Assembly (NCBI GenBank): GCA_944474755.1 | Contig: OX104113.1 | Coordinates: forward strand, 59,912,074-59,976,073 | DNA: 64,000 nucleotides | Reading direction: 5' to 3' | Source of the DNA: Limnoperna fortunei | Lineage: Eukaryota; Mollusca; Bivalvia; Mytilida; Modiolidae | Shown here: positions 35,481 to 64,000 of the stretch, piece by piece | Position numbering within the stretch: position 1 is the first letter of the stretch | Layout of the letters: each line of letters starts with the position of its first letter | Notes under the pieces: generated by a model | Seen by the model: only the letters and a program-made list of their open reading frames with translations | Told to the model about the DNA's origin: nothing | The model's database searches: none | Made by a program: the position numbers and the translations under genes

Positions 35481-36281
35481 AGTCGGCCAGTAAAGGAGCA
35501 AAGTTTGTACTCACGAATATGCCAACTAAATAACGAAAACAAAAATGTCATAACCAAAACAGTCATTTCGTATCCAGTTAATTGCCATCAGAATCAAAAT
35601 GTTTCGCTAGGTTCAATGCTTGAAATTTTATCCTGACCTAAAGGTCCGACTTTCCATGGCTTTGTTTGACTTTAAGAATCCGCTGGGCTATGATGCTCGT
35701 TAAATTGTGAACAATAATATTTTCCCACGTTATCTTACTTGTTTTGAAAATATATCATTGATTGGTTCGTTATTTATCAGTTGACCCGTTGCGAAGTAAC
35801 AAATATTTTAATCAGTTTCATTAAAATAGAGAAGGAAGCAAAAGATTTGATTTTAATTAGATTCGATAAAACTGTTTGTTTGGTGTTTTAACCACATTCA
35901 GTACTTTTAGCTTTTTATACATATCGCGTTTTTTGAACTGAACATATATATTTTGTTGGTACCAGTAATATTTCTATCATCTCCGTGTTTGGTATAAATC
36001 AAGTCCTAATTTCCAATTAAACTTTTACATGGTTACAAAGTACTAACGTAACGATCTGCAGATCCGTTCTATATAAATCCAGATGTCAGTACAGCTTTGG
36101 CAGAAAGTTTGATATAAATGAACAATACACATTGGTCTTTCGTCAGATATCGTTTATAGATTTTCTATTAAGCAACATTTATTATCCCACCCATCCTAAT
36201 ACCATAATTTGGTCCTCCTCTGTTGTTTTCCTTTTACATAATCAGAACCAAGGGCAAGTGTTTAGTCAATACATTGGATAT

Positions 36282-36444
36282 TCACCTTAAACTTAAAGGA
36301 AATGTGTAATTTATTGGTTTTTCTTCGTGCTGCTTGCCTTGAACTAAACAACTTAACAGCCTAGATAATCTTTCCTTGAATGGTCGCACTTCAATGTTTA
36401 AATTGTCAACTTGTTTTTGAACCTTTTGCATATCTTCATCATAA
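36282..36444 (-). CDS. Candidate coiled-coil exon (hypothetical)
   Basis: A TCTGTGTTCAG acceptor at 36445 is followed by an open stretch YDEDMQKVQKQVDNLNIEVR, then PFKERLSRLLSCL... to TGA at 36282. Heptad-like spacing of V/L/I suggests a coiled coil. A decayed relative (LSRLF followed by stops) lies at about 36600-36720, upstream on the same strand. No other exon recognised. Confidence 0.25.
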
Positions 36445-37835
36445 CTGAACACAGATTTATTAGATGTTGGTAATATACTTTAACCTGAACGTTGTCGAAC
36501 TTGCAAAACTTGTAAAATTAAGTTGTACACTTAACAAGCTACGTACAAAGAAACACGATATTTAGTCAATAATTGGATTATTAAGTGAACATCTTTACTT
36601 CAAACTTGAAGAACTTATCGACGTCTGTGAATGATGCTTACTTTGAATCAACCGAACAGACGAGATAAACTTTCAGTGACTTTTTTATATTGTCAACTTG
36701 CTAAGGTTGGCCATTGCTCTCATCTCGATTAAAAGCTATGACAAATCATCATCCAAACAACAGTTTCTGGTTTTTTTTAATCACCATAATCAGCACAAAA
36801 ACTTGCCACCTTAACAATGTAAATACTCATTTACTCTTAGTAGCATAAACCTATTGGAACAATAAAACATTTTTCTTAAACAGGTTGGTAGACAATATGA
36901 ATAAAAATGCACATGCAAAAATCAAATTAATAAATATATGGTATATATAGTACATATCTCTTTGGAGAATTTGACGAGTTGAAAAAACCGAAAATTACCA
37001 AATCAAATCCAGCATGTCCAGCACATACTGACCAAAAGTGTGATGTTTTTCTTAAAATTTCAATTATCTAGGTAAAATACAATTCAAATATATGTCTCAA
37101 ATATTTGTTTTATAGGGTTAAACATTTTGTTCTTGTTTCTGACTGATTGACATTTAACAATTTTATATTTGAAACTGTGTGCCCAAATAGATTGCAACTT
37201 TGTGAACAAAAGGTTTTCATGTAGTATTAAAAACACTTGAGTTGTTCTCTTACTTTTGGAAATAAAAGCACTATCATCTAAAACTACAAGTTTCAAAAAT
37301 GTGCACTGAAAAAGAACCCAAAAACTAATATAAAATGTGTGCGGTAATATAGCAATGACTTACTCCTCGGAGACAAAGTAAAAAGACAAAGTTAAAAGAC
37401 ATGAACATGGTTGTTCCGAAATGCATTATTTCTTTTCGGTTCTCAAGTTGAAGTTGATAATAGTTTTAATGACGAATCATTTAATATTGTGCCCATTTCA
37501 CCCCTGCAAGTTACAGTTATCTAATCCTACACTATTTTTTTATATGCAATTTTTGTAAATTGTCTCAAGGATATGAAAATCACGGTGTATTTTTTTGTAT
37601 AATTCGGATGTATTGCGGTTTTAATATTGAATTAAAGCTTCTTTTTTTTACTAACAAAATACTTAACTTAGATAAATTTGGAACGAAGACCACTAGGCCG
37701 CCGGGATAAAACGGAAATTGGTTGGATATCAATGTTACATTTGTATTAATGTCTTAAAATGCACGATTTAATTAGCAACAAGAAAATGCAAACAACTGAA
37801 GAATGAGAGACGGCGGACGCAAAGTAATGGATTTG

Positions 37836-38150
37836 TTATAAATGTTTCATACAGTGAAAAGACGCCAGCTTTAATAACAGTTCAATTAAAGGTTTAATGT
37901 AGAATTCTGCGAACTCGGTCTGATTTTTCCTTGGTATGAGATGTTTGGAGTAATTGGATAAAAGTTTGTTGTCATATTTAGAGGTAATAGTTATCCTCTG
38001 TAAAAAAAACTTAAGTGCAAAAACGAAAGACACTATGTTTTTGTTCCAATATTATTATCGTCTGTATGCAAATAAACTATATGTAAAAATAGTGCGCTTC
38101 AATGTATAGACATCGCCTAGGTCGATAATGTTCACTAATGATTGATTCTA
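37836..38150 (-). pseudogene. 5' relic of a fourth Cys-loop receptor
   Basis: On minus, LLSNYSKHLIPRKNQTEFAEFYIKPLIEL matches the mature N-terminus of the three paralogs. The signal peptide region is shifted out of frame, the coding stops after about 65 codons with internal deletions, and nothing of the Cys-loop or membrane region follows. The upstream 38040-38150 matches the 5' flank of paralog 2 best (ATATTATTATCGTCTGTATG). Confidence 0.8.
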
Positions 38151-38965
38151 TTAAACACTGGACAGTAGCAAAAATTATTGTGTTAAATACACCCATAATA
38201 TATACAAAAATTAGTTTAAAATATTCTTTGAACAAATTAAATTATTAATAAATGTGATTTCCCAGAAATAAATTGTCAATTGTTTGCAAAGATCTTGCAA
38301 ACAAAACGTCACAGTGCAACACATTTTATAAATGTAATTCTACAGCAATAAACATATAAATGGTAAAATAATATTACAACAAAATGTTGGCAAACTTTGA
38401 AGTGGTTTTTTTAATGAAATTTAAGAAATATAATACTGACATAGATTGACTGTAATGGTTTTTTTTAACTATCAAACTAAAAACATCATAAAATGTAAAT
38501 TTCTGTAACGTATTGCTACATTACTATGCTTTAAAAGGGTACAATTGTGATTCAGTCAAGTGACTGGAAGGAAGCCTCAATAGAAAAATTGATTCAACGA
38601 CATGATGATCCAAGTACTACAATCAATGAGTAGGTCAAAACGTTAAAAAATATTACTCTCAATCACCTAATTTACTTTCCCTTTGTAGTATAATTTTGGA
38701 ATATTTGCATAAATTACCTAATGAATGTAAGCTATAATAACACAAAATAAACCGTCGAGTAACTACAAATCTTAGTAATGAATAAAAAAAGATTATCCCT
38801 ACAAACATAATCGTATCATAATTTTGTTTTATTACAAGCACATCGAACTGAAATAATGGATAAAATAGAGTTTTACTACTGTATACATAATATACATAAA
38901 TAACATAAAACAAAAGCATTTCAAGTTTGAAATATATTATGATAATTGTTGATAAATGAGATAAT

Positions 38966-39270
38966 TAAAGGATAATTAATTGTTCCGCGCACGAGTTTAA
39001 TCTGATGCTTTATGCGGCACGAGTGATCATATTTTGGATATTAACGATGCCCAAGTGATTATCCTATTTATTATATAGATCAAAAGTGTTTTCGTAAAAT
39101 TTTAATGCTTAATCCTAAATTTTATGAACGGCGGATGAACATCTGTATAGTACAAAACCAACTGCAACTTTGGCGGGAAAAAACCCGAGAGTGAAAATAA
39201 ACGATAAATTTTCACATGTGATTTACCGTGATTTCTGTCACTCGGAAAATTCGATATTTCATCTCTATAT
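38966..39270. repeat. Second copy of the 17.2-kb repeat, one palindrome arm lost
   Basis: GGATAATTAATT is joined directly to GTTCCGCGCACGAG; the 17.2-kb copy has the full left arm between these points. The remaining body to about 39270 matches 17246-17520 almost base for base. Confidence 0.85.
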
Positions 39271-39735
39271 ATATATAATAATTTTTTTTATAAAAAACAG
39301 AAGAACAATTCTCATATTTTACGACAGAATAATTTAATAAATGACAAACAATACCGAAATGTCAAGCAGCAGAAAAAAAATCGTCTTCAGGGTAAACAGT
39401 GATTTGAGGCGCATCTGTTAAAAAACCAATATTTAATTAAATTAACTACCTTTATATAGGAAACAAATGCTTTACCCTAATCTGCAAGGGGTAATAAGAA
39501 ATTCCGTTTGAAAAAAAGTTTTACTAATAACACATTCATGTGAAAATGTTATTTATTATTTCAAACTTTTAATCGTCCTAGATAGACGAATTTTCTTTAT
39601 GTGTCTAAGAAGCTTGTTTTCATCGATGCTTCCGAATAACGATGCTCTGCCAGTTTGGTTTACTTTCCATTAAACAATGTATGAGGTATTTTATAGAAGA
39701 AAATGTGGCATGACGAAGACTGTGCTCCATGCATG

Positions 39736-39824
39736 TTAATGTGAAACGAAGGTCACTGTATAAAAGCCACACATAAAGAAAATGGTTGTCACTACATTTC
39801 CACACATAATGGTTGGTATAGATC
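39736..39824 (-). CDS. Terminal exon of Cys-containing protein, hydrophobic tail
   Basis: Acceptor TTTTTAG|GATC at 39825. Phase 1 joins to the exon ending at 40278 (TCA G|GA). It encodes SIPTIMCGNVVTTIFFMCGF then YTVTFVSH-stop, a short polar start followed by a hydrophobic C-terminal run. That is the layout of a GPI-attachment signal or a tail anchor (inference). The disabled copy at 19890-20212 ends with the same TFVSH-stop, supporting this frame. Confidence 0.55.
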
Positions 39825-40277
39825 CTAAAAATAGAAAAATATTGTAATTTATTCAAAAGAATTGTATGATACATACATGATGCAGAAATAGACAAAAATA
39901 TCAAACAACATTTTAAAAAGTCGAAACAAACTTTTATTAATATGTTTATTGTTTCTGCATCATGGTTTGTATATACTAGTATAACGTGATCACCAAATTT
40001 GCGAGTTGTTTTTGTTGTTCTAATATTTGCGTGAAATTAACATGAATTTGCTGAAACAAATTTATAAAATCACAGATTTCTATAAACGAACATTACACGA
40101 GGGTTCGAGTTGCGAGTGCAAAAAACGTTCGTTGAAAGGAATTGTATGCACGAAAATTATTTAAGGTTGGTGCTTACATACATACAATATGAAGTTTGTT
40201 GACCTCTGTTATTTCATGCAATATCTCTCACCTAAGCACACTGTCAACCATTAGCACCAATAAATTGACCGCCTTAC

Positions 40278-40502
40278 CTGAACTACAGTCCATCAAACCG
40301 TAGTTGTGACCTGTACATCCCGTATCTCTAGCTCTGCCACAGCTCTGTTCAATGCGGTGAATGTGTGACGCATAGTTTGTGACGATGGTATGGCATCGTT
40401 TATAACTACCATTTTTCATAAAATCTTGGATGTATGGAGGAAGTAGTGAATTTAAAGTATAACTTTCCTCAATGCTTGTCATATTGTTAGTAAAGCAGAG
40501 GA
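40278..40502 (-). CDS. Cys-containing exon (unknown secreted/GPI-type protein)
   Basis: On minus, acceptor TTTCTGCAG at 40503, then 225 nt open in phase 1-1, then donor TCAG|gtaagg at 40278. It encodes LCFTNNMTSIEESYTLNSLL, a middle segment, RCHTIVTNYASHIHRIEQSC, then GC, DCSS. Five cysteines. The disabled copy at 20659-22280 keeps most residues of the second half (CQTIVTNYASHINRIEQSC), so the sequence was under coding constraint at some time. No known domain recognised. Upstream exons, including a signal peptide, were not found. Confidence 0.6.
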
Positions 40503-41130
40503 CTGCAGAAAGAATTGACCTAAAATATATATATATAATGTATTCAATGACTATTCATTAGAGGAACACCACATAATGTGAGAAATTGTTTGGCAGAAAA
40601 TTAAATCAACTATGACAAATTGAAGTTACAATTGAAGCAATTTTATTTCAACGATTTGCCATAAAAAGACTCAGTAAATTTGTACAAATATATATAAGAA
40701 ATAATTCATCATGTACTGATTAAAACACGAGCTTTGCTTTTATATTCGATTATTTTTAAAAGAGCGATATCATAGTGAAGTAAACAATAAGAATTTGAAG
40801 GCATAACCCAAGTGTAATGAGTAAAACATCATACCAAGAATATATATGAATAAATTATTAAAATTTTAATATGACAAAATCCAATGTTTTGTGACATTAC
40901 GTTACATTGTGCGTGTGGGAAGTATAGCTATATATCAAGTAATATATCGGTTGACGTTATAAGGACGTCATATTATAATTGATGATAAATAATTTGTTAA
41001 AAAAATATCTCAGAAACCGTACAAGATAAGAAATATAAATACACATTAAAGCTTATTCAACGTTATAGCTAATGAATATATCCCATTATAATAATTTAAA
41101 AAATATTTGATGAAAACAAGCACATGATTT

Positions 41131-41281
41131 GTTTGTTAGTTTGTTTGATGGTGTTTATCGTTAATTTCAGCAATTTTTCAGCTATATCATGGCGTCCCGC
41201 AGTGAGATTTTAATCTCAGTGTTGACAGACACGTGATCAATAGTAGATTAACCGCCTTAAACACTCGGCCACCGAGGCCCC
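41131..41281 (-). mobile_element. SINE with internal deletion
   Basis: On minus: GGCCTCGGTGGCCGAGTG (A box), TACTATTGATCACGTG, then directly GCGGGACGCCATGATATAG, skipping the middle of the body and the B box, and tail ATCAAACAAAC. Confidence 0.75.
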
Positions 41282-41289
41282 TACAAGAA

Positions 41290-42255
41290 CATGACCATTT
41301 TCGACTCCTTATATGTCGAAAACTGTAAAAAATGAGAAATATCAACTGACACTGTACTGAAAGCTCATTCAAATGAGAATCTTATGAAAAGATCCAATGA
41401 CCAAAAGTATAAATGCCAACCAATAAGACAACAATAAAACAGTTTGCCCCTATGATTTTGTTGATTAATAAAGCTAAAGAAGTTACGGAGAAATATTACT
41501 GTGACATACACGTCTACTGTTAACAAAGAGAGAATCAACTGAACTCTCGCCTCATCAAAAGCGGATAGAAATTTAAAGATAAAATTTTGGCAATTAAACC
41601 TTTTAATTCAAATATCGTGAAAGGATATAAAAATTCTGATGACCTCATTACAAATATTTGAAATCATCTCGGTTTAAACAGCACTTCGGGGGGGGGGGGC
41701 GAGCTGACAGACAAGGATATAGAATAAATTGTATTATAAATCTTTTACTTATTAAAGCTTGTCAGACATTTTGTAAACACAAAACTGCATAGTTTGCAAT
41801 AATAGTCAATCGTGTATTGGAAATGGCGTCATCTGTAAAATTTACATTTTTTAGTATTTATAAACGGGTCATAGAGGATGATGTATTTCTATCCAATGAA
41901 CGATTCCTATGAAGCGCGGATTTAAAAACATAGTAACGATTTATTTAATTTTTTATAGTATTTTTGAAATTCGTGATCTAACATTCCAAATTATATATTT
42001 TGGGGGTCAAAATATGCTTCTGTTCTTCTTTAAATTGGAAATCAACAAAATATCATTTTACTTACATACAGTTAGCGAAATTCAGATTTGATGATTGCCA
42101 AGATGACGAATCTTTCAAATTTTTCGGAAGGCAAATTTGAATAATATCAAAGATTCTTTCGTCTAAAAAATTAAATGACAATCAATTAAAAACAGTTAGC
42201 TGTTTGCAAAATCAGTAAATCAATTCCTCTACTGTCGAAAAGTTTTAAATGCATG
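41290..42255. other. Intergenic
   Basis: No gene recognised. A G12-type homopolymer lies at about 41688-41699. Confidence 0.3.
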
Positions 42256-42262
42256 TTATAAT

Positions 42263-42263
42263 A

Positions 42264-42298
<35 letters not shown>
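42263..42298. repeat. (AAAT)n microsatellite
   Basis: About nine AAAT/ATAA units. Confidence 0.95.
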
Positions 42299-42560
42299 AA
42301 GATGGAATTTAATTGTTGTGTGGTAAAATATCCGTCTATAATTTTAGTTCGAGTTATTCATGGTTTTAAATGGATTTTCACAATTGTGACTCCTTGTTTA
42401 GTTCGATTTTTCGAGAAATCGGAGTTCAAGAATTCGCAGCATTTTAGCATGGATTATATAAATAAAAGTTCCGTGCATTCATCGGTGCTCGGGTATTCGA
42501 GTGATCCGAGTTTGAGCTACTGAAGTTCATCGGTGTAACATATTGCTAATCACAAATCAT

Positions 42561-60832
<18,272 letters not shown>

Positions 60833-60839
60833 ATCTGCT

Positions 60840-61435
60840 GACGTACTGATTTGATACTGCAGTTTCGTGTCGTTAGATATATCTACAGTCTTATTAATCC
60901 GGATATTACATAGTATTTGAACATATCCTGTTCGAATAGTTTTGACAAACTGCAGTTATTCTCGTTTAGATAGTACAAAAAAACATATGTGTATTTCGGT
61001 GAAAACCGATGAATAAAAAAGATTAAAAAAACCATAAGTTTAATCTATGGTATTTTATTGGTAAGCATGTAAATGAGTAGCTAGTTATATATGTATGGTT
61101 TTTAATTATCTGAAATAAACGTACTTGTTCTTATGTACTGTTTGTTCACTTATTACGCTCTTTTATAATTATAGACTTTGTGTTTCTTTTATTTTATTTT
61201 GTCCCACTTCGAATTGTGTTACTATTCTGGTTGTTACCCAATTTCTTAGCAATGTATTTTGCCCGATATAAACTTCATCTTCATTCAACTGTATTAGCTT
61301 ACAACCATATGTCTCACCCGGCGCCCATGCTCACCACTTTCATGATAGTACAAAATATTACGTAGCCCACGTTGTTTTCTACGAAAGCTGAAGAGTGTCA
61401 TTTATAAAAATTATATCGAAATTAGGACAAACCAT
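60840..61435. promoter_or_regulatory. Upstream region of the six-cysteine gene
   Basis: Presumed 5'UTR/promoter side of exon 1 (minus strand). No clear TATA at a fixed distance can be assigned. No other gene seen. Confidence 0.2.
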
Positions 61436-61545
61436 CTAAATTACAACCTAAATACGTCGAAAGAACAATATAACATGTCGAAATTACGCTTTCTGTTATA
61501 ACGACATAACATGTCGAAATTACGAAATGGCAAGTCGCCTTGGAA
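61436..61545. repeat. Short repeats of ATAACATGTCGAAATTACG
   Basis: Two to three spaced copies, followed by GAAATGGCAAGTCGCCTTGG. It resembles a simple element frequent in bivalve DNA (memory-based). Confidence 0.6.
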
Positions 61546-62039
61546 GCAATTCAAAACAATTTCTCGACTTTCCGGTCGCAGCTGAGACAAAAGCTATACC
61601 AGGAGTGTTGATTTCAAAAGTTTACAATCAGAATGTTTTATTGTAAATTTTGATTAATTATATTCATATTTAGTTTGGTTTTTCTCCCCTATATTAACTA
61701 TAGAGCGGATCCTTATATCTAGTTTTGCTTTTGTCCTTATGTATTTTCTATAGATCGGATCCTTTTGATTTTGTTCCCATTTATGGTCTTTTCATAACAA
61801 GAATCGCAAATTATAACTACGTAAAACTGTAGATTTTCAAAACTTTATAAGAACGTGCGTGTTGATTTGAGACAGAAGTGAACTATACCAAAGGGGCAAT
61901 CACATTTCTTCGTAAAAACTCTACATAATAAACCACGGGACACTTTATAACTGTAAAGAAAATTATAATGAATTCATGTGCAATGGAAAACACACGAGTC
62001 GTGTTGCAGCCCATCTATGGAAAATTGAGTCGGGTAAAG

Positions 62040-62182
62040 GAATGTACAACACAAACTCTACGACAAACCTACAACTGTACTCGCTGGAGAGGCATATATT
62101 TCGCGTATAAGTCTACAACACAAACTCTACGACAACCCTACATCTGTACTCGTTGTAGAGTCATATTTCGCGTATGTCTACA
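62040..62182 (+). repeat. Two-unit tandem repeat (about 70 bp)
   Basis: TACAACACAAACTCTACGAC, then CCTACA-CTGTACTCG, CATAT-TTTCGCGTA occur at 62043-62105 and 62111-62175. Confidence 0.8.
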
Positions 62183-62519
62183 AGTACATAAAATTCCATA
62201 AAATTTCACTAATGAAGATAACCTGGAAGCAACATTACCACAAATATGTAGTTTCGCTCGATCAAAGTAATAGTGGTATTTCCCACAAGCTCTGGTGTAA
62301 AGTATCAGTATCTAGTCCTTTCGCACAATGTCGATTTCGTACCCAAATTTTCCTTTTCGTACCTCTTTGTCAGTTCGTACCTCGAGCGTTCTGATCAATT
62401 CGTTACTTTTTTAATCCTAGTATTAACGAGTATTGAAATATGTGTTAATTTATGCGTTTCAAACGAAACTATACGAATTTAGGATTTAACAAGATACAGA
62501 ACACTGAAAAAAAAAGTCG

Positions 62520-62850
62520 TCAACTTGATTGATAAAAGTCCTCAAATTGATTGTCCCCAGGACGATGAACCCTTTTAATCAAAATGAATGTAATTTTAAT
62601 CAAGATCATTAATCAATTAATCATTTTGATTAAACATAACAATCAAATTGATTAAACATAACAATCAAGTTGATTAATCATATCATCAAACTGGCTATTT
62701 TGTTATCATTTTTGACAAAAACTTCAATCAACATGACTAATCAAGATAACCAAAATGGCAAATTTTGTGATCAATTTGATTTTTATTTTAATCGAGTTGA
62801 TTTAAAGCTTGATCGATCCAAATAAGAGTAATGAAGGTTTGATCGCAAAA
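62520..62850. repeat. TTGATTAATCAA-rich tract
   Basis: Dense, imperfect repeats of ACAATCAAATTGATTAA, including two in tandem at 62636-62685. No coding. Confidence 0.7.
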
Positions 62851-62940
62851 TAATTGGTTTTTATCAGTACCAATAAAACAAATTATAATGTTATAAATTA
62901 ACATCTTTGTTTAAATGTTTCATAGATTCATTTTCAGCAA

Positions 62941-62985
62941 GATTGTGTGTGCGCGTGCGTGCGCGTGTGTGTGTGTGTGTGTGTT
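62941..62985. repeat. (GT)n/(GC) microsatellite
   Basis: GTGTGCGCGTGCGTGCGCG then a GT run. Confidence 0.95.
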
Positions 62986-63481
62986 GTTCTGTACTTTTAA
63001 CACTGTGCAAAGTATATTCATAGAATGAAGGACAGTAACATTGATTTTTATCAATTTTGGCACATTCACATTTTGTGAAACCATCAAATGAAGACAGCAA
63101 TCAATACCAAAATAGTTTTTTTTTTAAGTTTTCAAAAATGTAGATAAAAAAGAAACATAAAAACAAATAAAAATATTTATTTCAATTATTAATGTACCAA
63201 AAAGATAAAAGCAGCATAAAAATATTAATGATATGAAGGTGTGTTCACGTTTTTGGAGAAACGTGAATAGGTAGTAGGCAAAATTAATAAATTTTACCTG
63301 TAATTAGAACAGTAAAACATGTATAAATGAATCTTTGGTAAGTAATAAGTAAAGAATATAAAATATTATACATATTTAATTGAATGACAATACTAAGTTA
63401 CAGGCATAAATAATATATGTGTTAAACATAATTAAAATTATTTATTTATTAAACATAGCTAAAAATTATACTTAAATAAAT

Positions 63482-64000
63482 TTACTGGCGGAGTTCTATG
63501 TGAAGGCAGAAGGTAGTTTGGTCGGCGTAGTCAAATTCTGTAATGTCCTGGTTGATGAGTCTTGTTTTTAGTGTCTGAAGTCTGTAGACGATGTGTCTGT
63601 ACTTTTTCTGTTTCGGGTGATGAATTTCGCTTGCCTGTGTTTGAATCTGGTAAAGAATACAGAATATTATACATATTTCCGTCGTCAGCTAGTGTCTGAA
63701 GTCTGTAGTCGATGTGTCTGTACTTTTTCTGTTTCGGGCGATGAAATCCGCCTGTCAGCTTGAATATGGTTGGCCTCTGTGTTTGCTTGAGTTTTCTTTA
63801 GTAGTTCAGTCAGTTGGAAGACATTTGGGTGCGCGTGATGTAGTAGTTTCTTTAGTTTGCTGTGCCATCGTTCTAAGTGATTGTTGGTCCTTGGTCCTGC
63901 GTATTCGAAGTGGTTCCATTGGTTGCGGTTGTCGTTCTCTACCCAGTGTTCTGTCACGTATAGTCGGTGAAGTTGGTCATGTCGATGTTGATATCCTCGG
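63482..64000 (-). pseudogene. MULE-type transposase C-terminal region with internal duplication
   Basis: From the window edge the minus strand reads openly to about 63685: HRLYVTEHWVENDN, AGPRTNNHLERWHSKLKKLL, HAHPNVFQLTELLKKTQ. The PRTNN-LE-WH block is characteristic of the C-terminal catalytic region of MULE-like transposases. The frame then ends in SDTS-stop, while a second copy of the last segment at 63570-63640 continues in another frame to IHHPKQKKYRHIVYRLQTLK and ends CLHIELRQ-stop at 63482. A duplication of about 120 bp (units near 63570-63640 and 63690-63760) has split the ending. Start lies beyond the window. Confidence 0.65.

Larger units (their letters stand above)
38385..40760. 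repeat. Segmental duplication, copy 2
   Basis: Collinear with 18941-22690 minus its three mobile insertions. It has one insertion of its own, the repeat at 38966-39270. The exons at 39736-39824 and 40278-40502 are open. Confidence 0.75.

Overview
The window is eukaryotic and AT-rich. It has split genes with GT/AG introns, many non-LTR (LINE) and Penelope-like retroelement remnants, tRNA-derived SINEs, terminal-inverted-repeat and foldback elements, microsatellites and hammerhead-type retrozymes. The SINE tails, the Cys-loop receptor expansion and the retrozymes together suggest a bivalve mollusc, most likely a mussel (Mytilus-like). That assignment is inference; no marker gene in the window fixes the species.

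Layout. 0-1 kb: two exons of a minus-strand CUB-EGF gene, with a 108-bp perfect direct repeat at 1-108 and 1894-2001. 4-27 kb: three intact, intronless, minus-strand Cys-loop ligand-gated channel genes (3950-5134, 9933-11117, 25594-26787). A 5' relic of a fourth lies at 37.8-38.15 kb, and flank fragments of others lie elsewhere. A degenerate LINE (about 15.83-11.58 kb) lies between receptor genes and is interrupted by a foldback element. 18.9-22.7 kb and 38.4-40.8 kb are two copies of one segmental duplication. It carries two exons of a Cys-containing protein with a hydrophobic C-terminus: open at 40 kb, dead at 20 kb after a SINE, a LINE and point lesions. 27.7-30.2 kb is a second copy of that LINE family. 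31.6-32.7 kb holds a Penelope-like RT fragment followed by a minus-strand retrozyme.

42.5-60.8 kb: seven spliced, phase-consistent exons on the minus strand encode a predicted secreted protein of about 397 aa. It has three six-cysteine modules, each made of two exons, and a Thr-rich mucin-like tail. This is the best candidate for an undescribed gene. Its long introns hold several stem-loop elements (45.6, 53.5, 54.5 kb), a 403-bp TIR element with G-rich repeats (50.26 kb), a LINE 3' end with six tandem repeats and a huge poly(A) tract (51.8-53.35 kb), and a second retrozyme with two hammerhead-like motifs 374 nt apart (54.8-55.23 kb). The right edge (63.48-64 kb) is the C-terminal part of a MULE-type transposase.

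No rRNA, CRISPR array or standalone functional tRNA was found. The host genes supported are the CUB-EGF gene (partial), three receptors, the duplicated Cys-containing gene (partial) and the six-cysteine module gene. Everything else is mobile DNA, its remains, or AT-rich sequence in which I see nothing specific.
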